Assembly: GCA_002491565.1 (NCBI GenBank)
Contig: DKWE01000061.1
Span: 691 to 7,823 of the forward strand
Reading direction: 5' to 3'
DNA from: Lachnospiraceae bacterium UBA7160
GTDB lineage: Bacteria; Bacillota; Clostridia; Lachnospirales; Lachnospiraceae
DNA: 7,133 bases
Part shown: positions 6,111 through 7,133 of the stretch, piece after piece
How positions within the stretch are numbered: the stretch's first letter is position 1
How the letters are laid out: every line of letters begins with the position of its first letter
Notes under the pieces: generated by a model
What the model was told of the DNA's origin: nothing
Databases searched by the model: none
Seen by the model: only the letters and a program-made list of their open reading frames with translations
Program-made: the position numbers and the translations under genes

Positions 6111-7053
6111 ATATGCGCCATTGACCAAATGGCTGCAGCAATGCGGCAAGGAAAGTGTGCGTCTAACCTTTGCTGAACTGAACGAAATAATTCCGATTCC
6201 AAACTACGCATATAAGGACAGACCATCATGGGCAAATCTGACGAAACCGTCGTCTTTTTGTTCTGGGTGGATAAATGCCGGGTATATCGTTGGTGCGATC
6301 AGCATGCAGGAACAGTGGGTAGAGTTCTGCAGGGGTGAAGTCAAAGGACATTTGGCAAAGCCAAGATCAATAATAAAGAAAACGGATCATAAAGCCATCG
6401 CTGCTGCGCTGCAGTGTGGTTACGATTGCTATGATGATATCGCAACGGATCCGAATCACCGGTATTTGTCATGGGAGTACTGCCATGCAGCATTCAAACA
6501 GCATCGGCAGCAGCATGATGAAGCCACGGTAGATTTCCTGTGCTTGCACTTGGCGTGGTATCTTGCAAGCTGGGGAATGCTCCGCAATTCTTTTCTCATG
6601 CAGAAAGATTATAAAATACACGCAGCGGTGGTGACTTTAGTAAATCAGCCAGAGTGGGAAATGCTCTGGGATATCAGCGCAGATAAGCTGGCGCAGGAGT
6701 GGTACGCTAACAGAATCATGCAGCTGTGCGAAGCCATTACGGAGGCGTATGTAGCTAGTGGCGCAGGAATCCCTACAGAGACGCTTCTGACGAAAATATT
6801 GCTCGGAACAATCGGCTGTGTTCCTGCATATGACAGATACTTCAAGAAGGCACTGTCGCTCACAGGAGCAGCGCAACAAAGTTGTAATGCCATATCGTTG
6901 ATGGCACTTGGAAAACTGTACATAGACCACAGAGACGAGTTTGAAGCGCTGCGAAAGCACTGCAGTGAGCGGGTCGAATACCCGGCGGCAAAGGTAATTG
7001 ACATGTGCTTCTTTGAATACGGACTTCGAAACGACGGCGGCGGTGAGGAATAG
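6094..7053 (+). CDS. Uncharacterised protein: DUF7662-like N-terminus plus conserved helical C-terminal domain, 319 aa
   Basis: The start is GTG 6094 with a strong ribosome site, and the stop is TAG 7051-7053. Residues about 4-66 (GSKYAPLTKWLQQ, LTFAELNEII, PSWANLTK, WINAGYIV) match from memory the DUF7662 pattern, a small domain often found alone or fused in bacterial and phage proteins. A linker of about 30-40 residues with basic patches follows. The rest (about 105-310) is helical with motifs RYLSWEYC (123-130), LHLAWYLASWGMLRNSF (151-167), MQKDYKIH (169-176) and TKILLGTIGCVPAYDRYF (233-250). I recall these as conserved in proteins annotated only as hypothetical. No transmembrane segment, signal peptide or known catalytic motif is visible. 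Its place outside the integrase operon, with its own promoter, suggests accessory cargo, perhaps defence or host interaction. That role is inference. Confidence 0.85.
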   Translation: MAIGSKYAPLTKWLQQCGKESVRLTFAELNEIIPIPNYAYKDRPSWANLTKPSSFCSGWINAGYIVGAISMQEQWVEFCRGEVKGHLAKPRSIIKKTDHKAIAAALQCGYDCYDDIATDPNHRYLSWEYCHAAFKQHRQQHDEATVDFLCLHLAWYLASWGMLRNSFLMQKDYKIHAAVVTLVNQPEWEMLWDISADKLAQEWYANRIMQLCEAITEAYVASGAGIPTETLLTKILLGTIGCVPAYDRYFKKALSLTGAAQQSCNAISLMALGKLYIDHRDEFEALRKHCSERVEYPAAKVIDMCFFEYGLRNDGGGEE

Positions 7054-7118
7054 CATATTACTTTTGGGCTTTTTTACCCCCATTCCTGCTCCGTTTAGGT
7101 AGTCTTTCGCAAAAGAAA

Positions 7119-7133
7119 AAGCCGTCAAGGCTT
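7119..7133. terminator. Partial hairpin at the window end, possibly a bidirectional terminator
   Basis: AAGCC (7119-7123) and GGCTT (7129-7133) form a 5-bp stem with an A-rich run before it, and the window stops where a T-run would be expected. It lies about 65 bp after the last gene. In addition, GGCTTTTT (7067-7074) is complementary to AAAAAGCC (7116-7123), so a longer-range pairing is possible. The rest of 7054-7133 shows nothing else that I can assign. Confidence 0.4.

Larger units (their letters stand above)
864..7133. mobile_element. Lysis and integration end of a prophage (or phage-derived element), partial
   Basis: Holin, endolysin, small protein, two large serine recombinases and a cargo unit lie in one direction with tight spacing, the order expected at one end of a clostridial prophage. 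No structural or packaging genes are in the window. They may lie beyond the IS110 insertion on the left. Attachment sites cannot be identified without the other end. A phage-derived transposon that kept lysis genes is an alternative. Confidence 0.65.

Overview
The window looks like a piece of a Gram-positive, clostridial (Oscillospiraceae/Ruminococcaceae-like) genome. The signs are strong AGGAGG ribosome sites before almost every gene, a phage lysis cassette of Firmicutes type, and large serine recombinases of the 'AYARVST' type common in Clostridia. The genus is inference. The main block (about 870-7133) reads as the lysis and integration end of a prophage or a phage-like element. A partial IS110-family insertion sequence sits on its left and is more AT-rich by eye.

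Layout. Positions 1-645 (minus strand) hold the N-terminal 215 codons of an IS110-family DEDD transposase, cut by the window edge. Positions 646 to about 835 are the non-coding end upstream of that transposase. This stretch contains nested inverted repeats and is where IS110-group elements encode their bridge RNA. From about 864 rightward the sequence is phage-like. It starts with a hairpin, followed by a holin (931-1353), an N-acetylmuramoyl-L-alanine amidase with LysM (1340-2380), and a 46-residue small protein (2391-2531) in a tight run. A 130-bp gap with a strong GC hairpin leads to two overlapping large serine recombinase genes (2662-4146 and 4137-5759), which end at a clear rho-independent terminator (5766-5810). 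After it comes a separate unit with its own extended -10 promoter (5859-5867). It holds a small Cys-rich ORF (5904-6110) and a 319-residue protein starting at a GTG (6094-7053). The latter joins a DUF7662-like N-terminus to a conserved but uncharacterised helical domain. The window ends in a partial hairpin.

How the parts fit. Holin and amidase are the lysis pair. The two recombinases probably integrate and excise the element, possibly as a pair. The last two genes are probably accessory cargo placed beyond the integrase operon, a position where phages often carry lysogenic-conversion or defence genes. That role is inferred from position and is not shown by any catalytic motif. The IS110 element appears to have inserted just upstream of the lysis cassette and is transcribed away from it.
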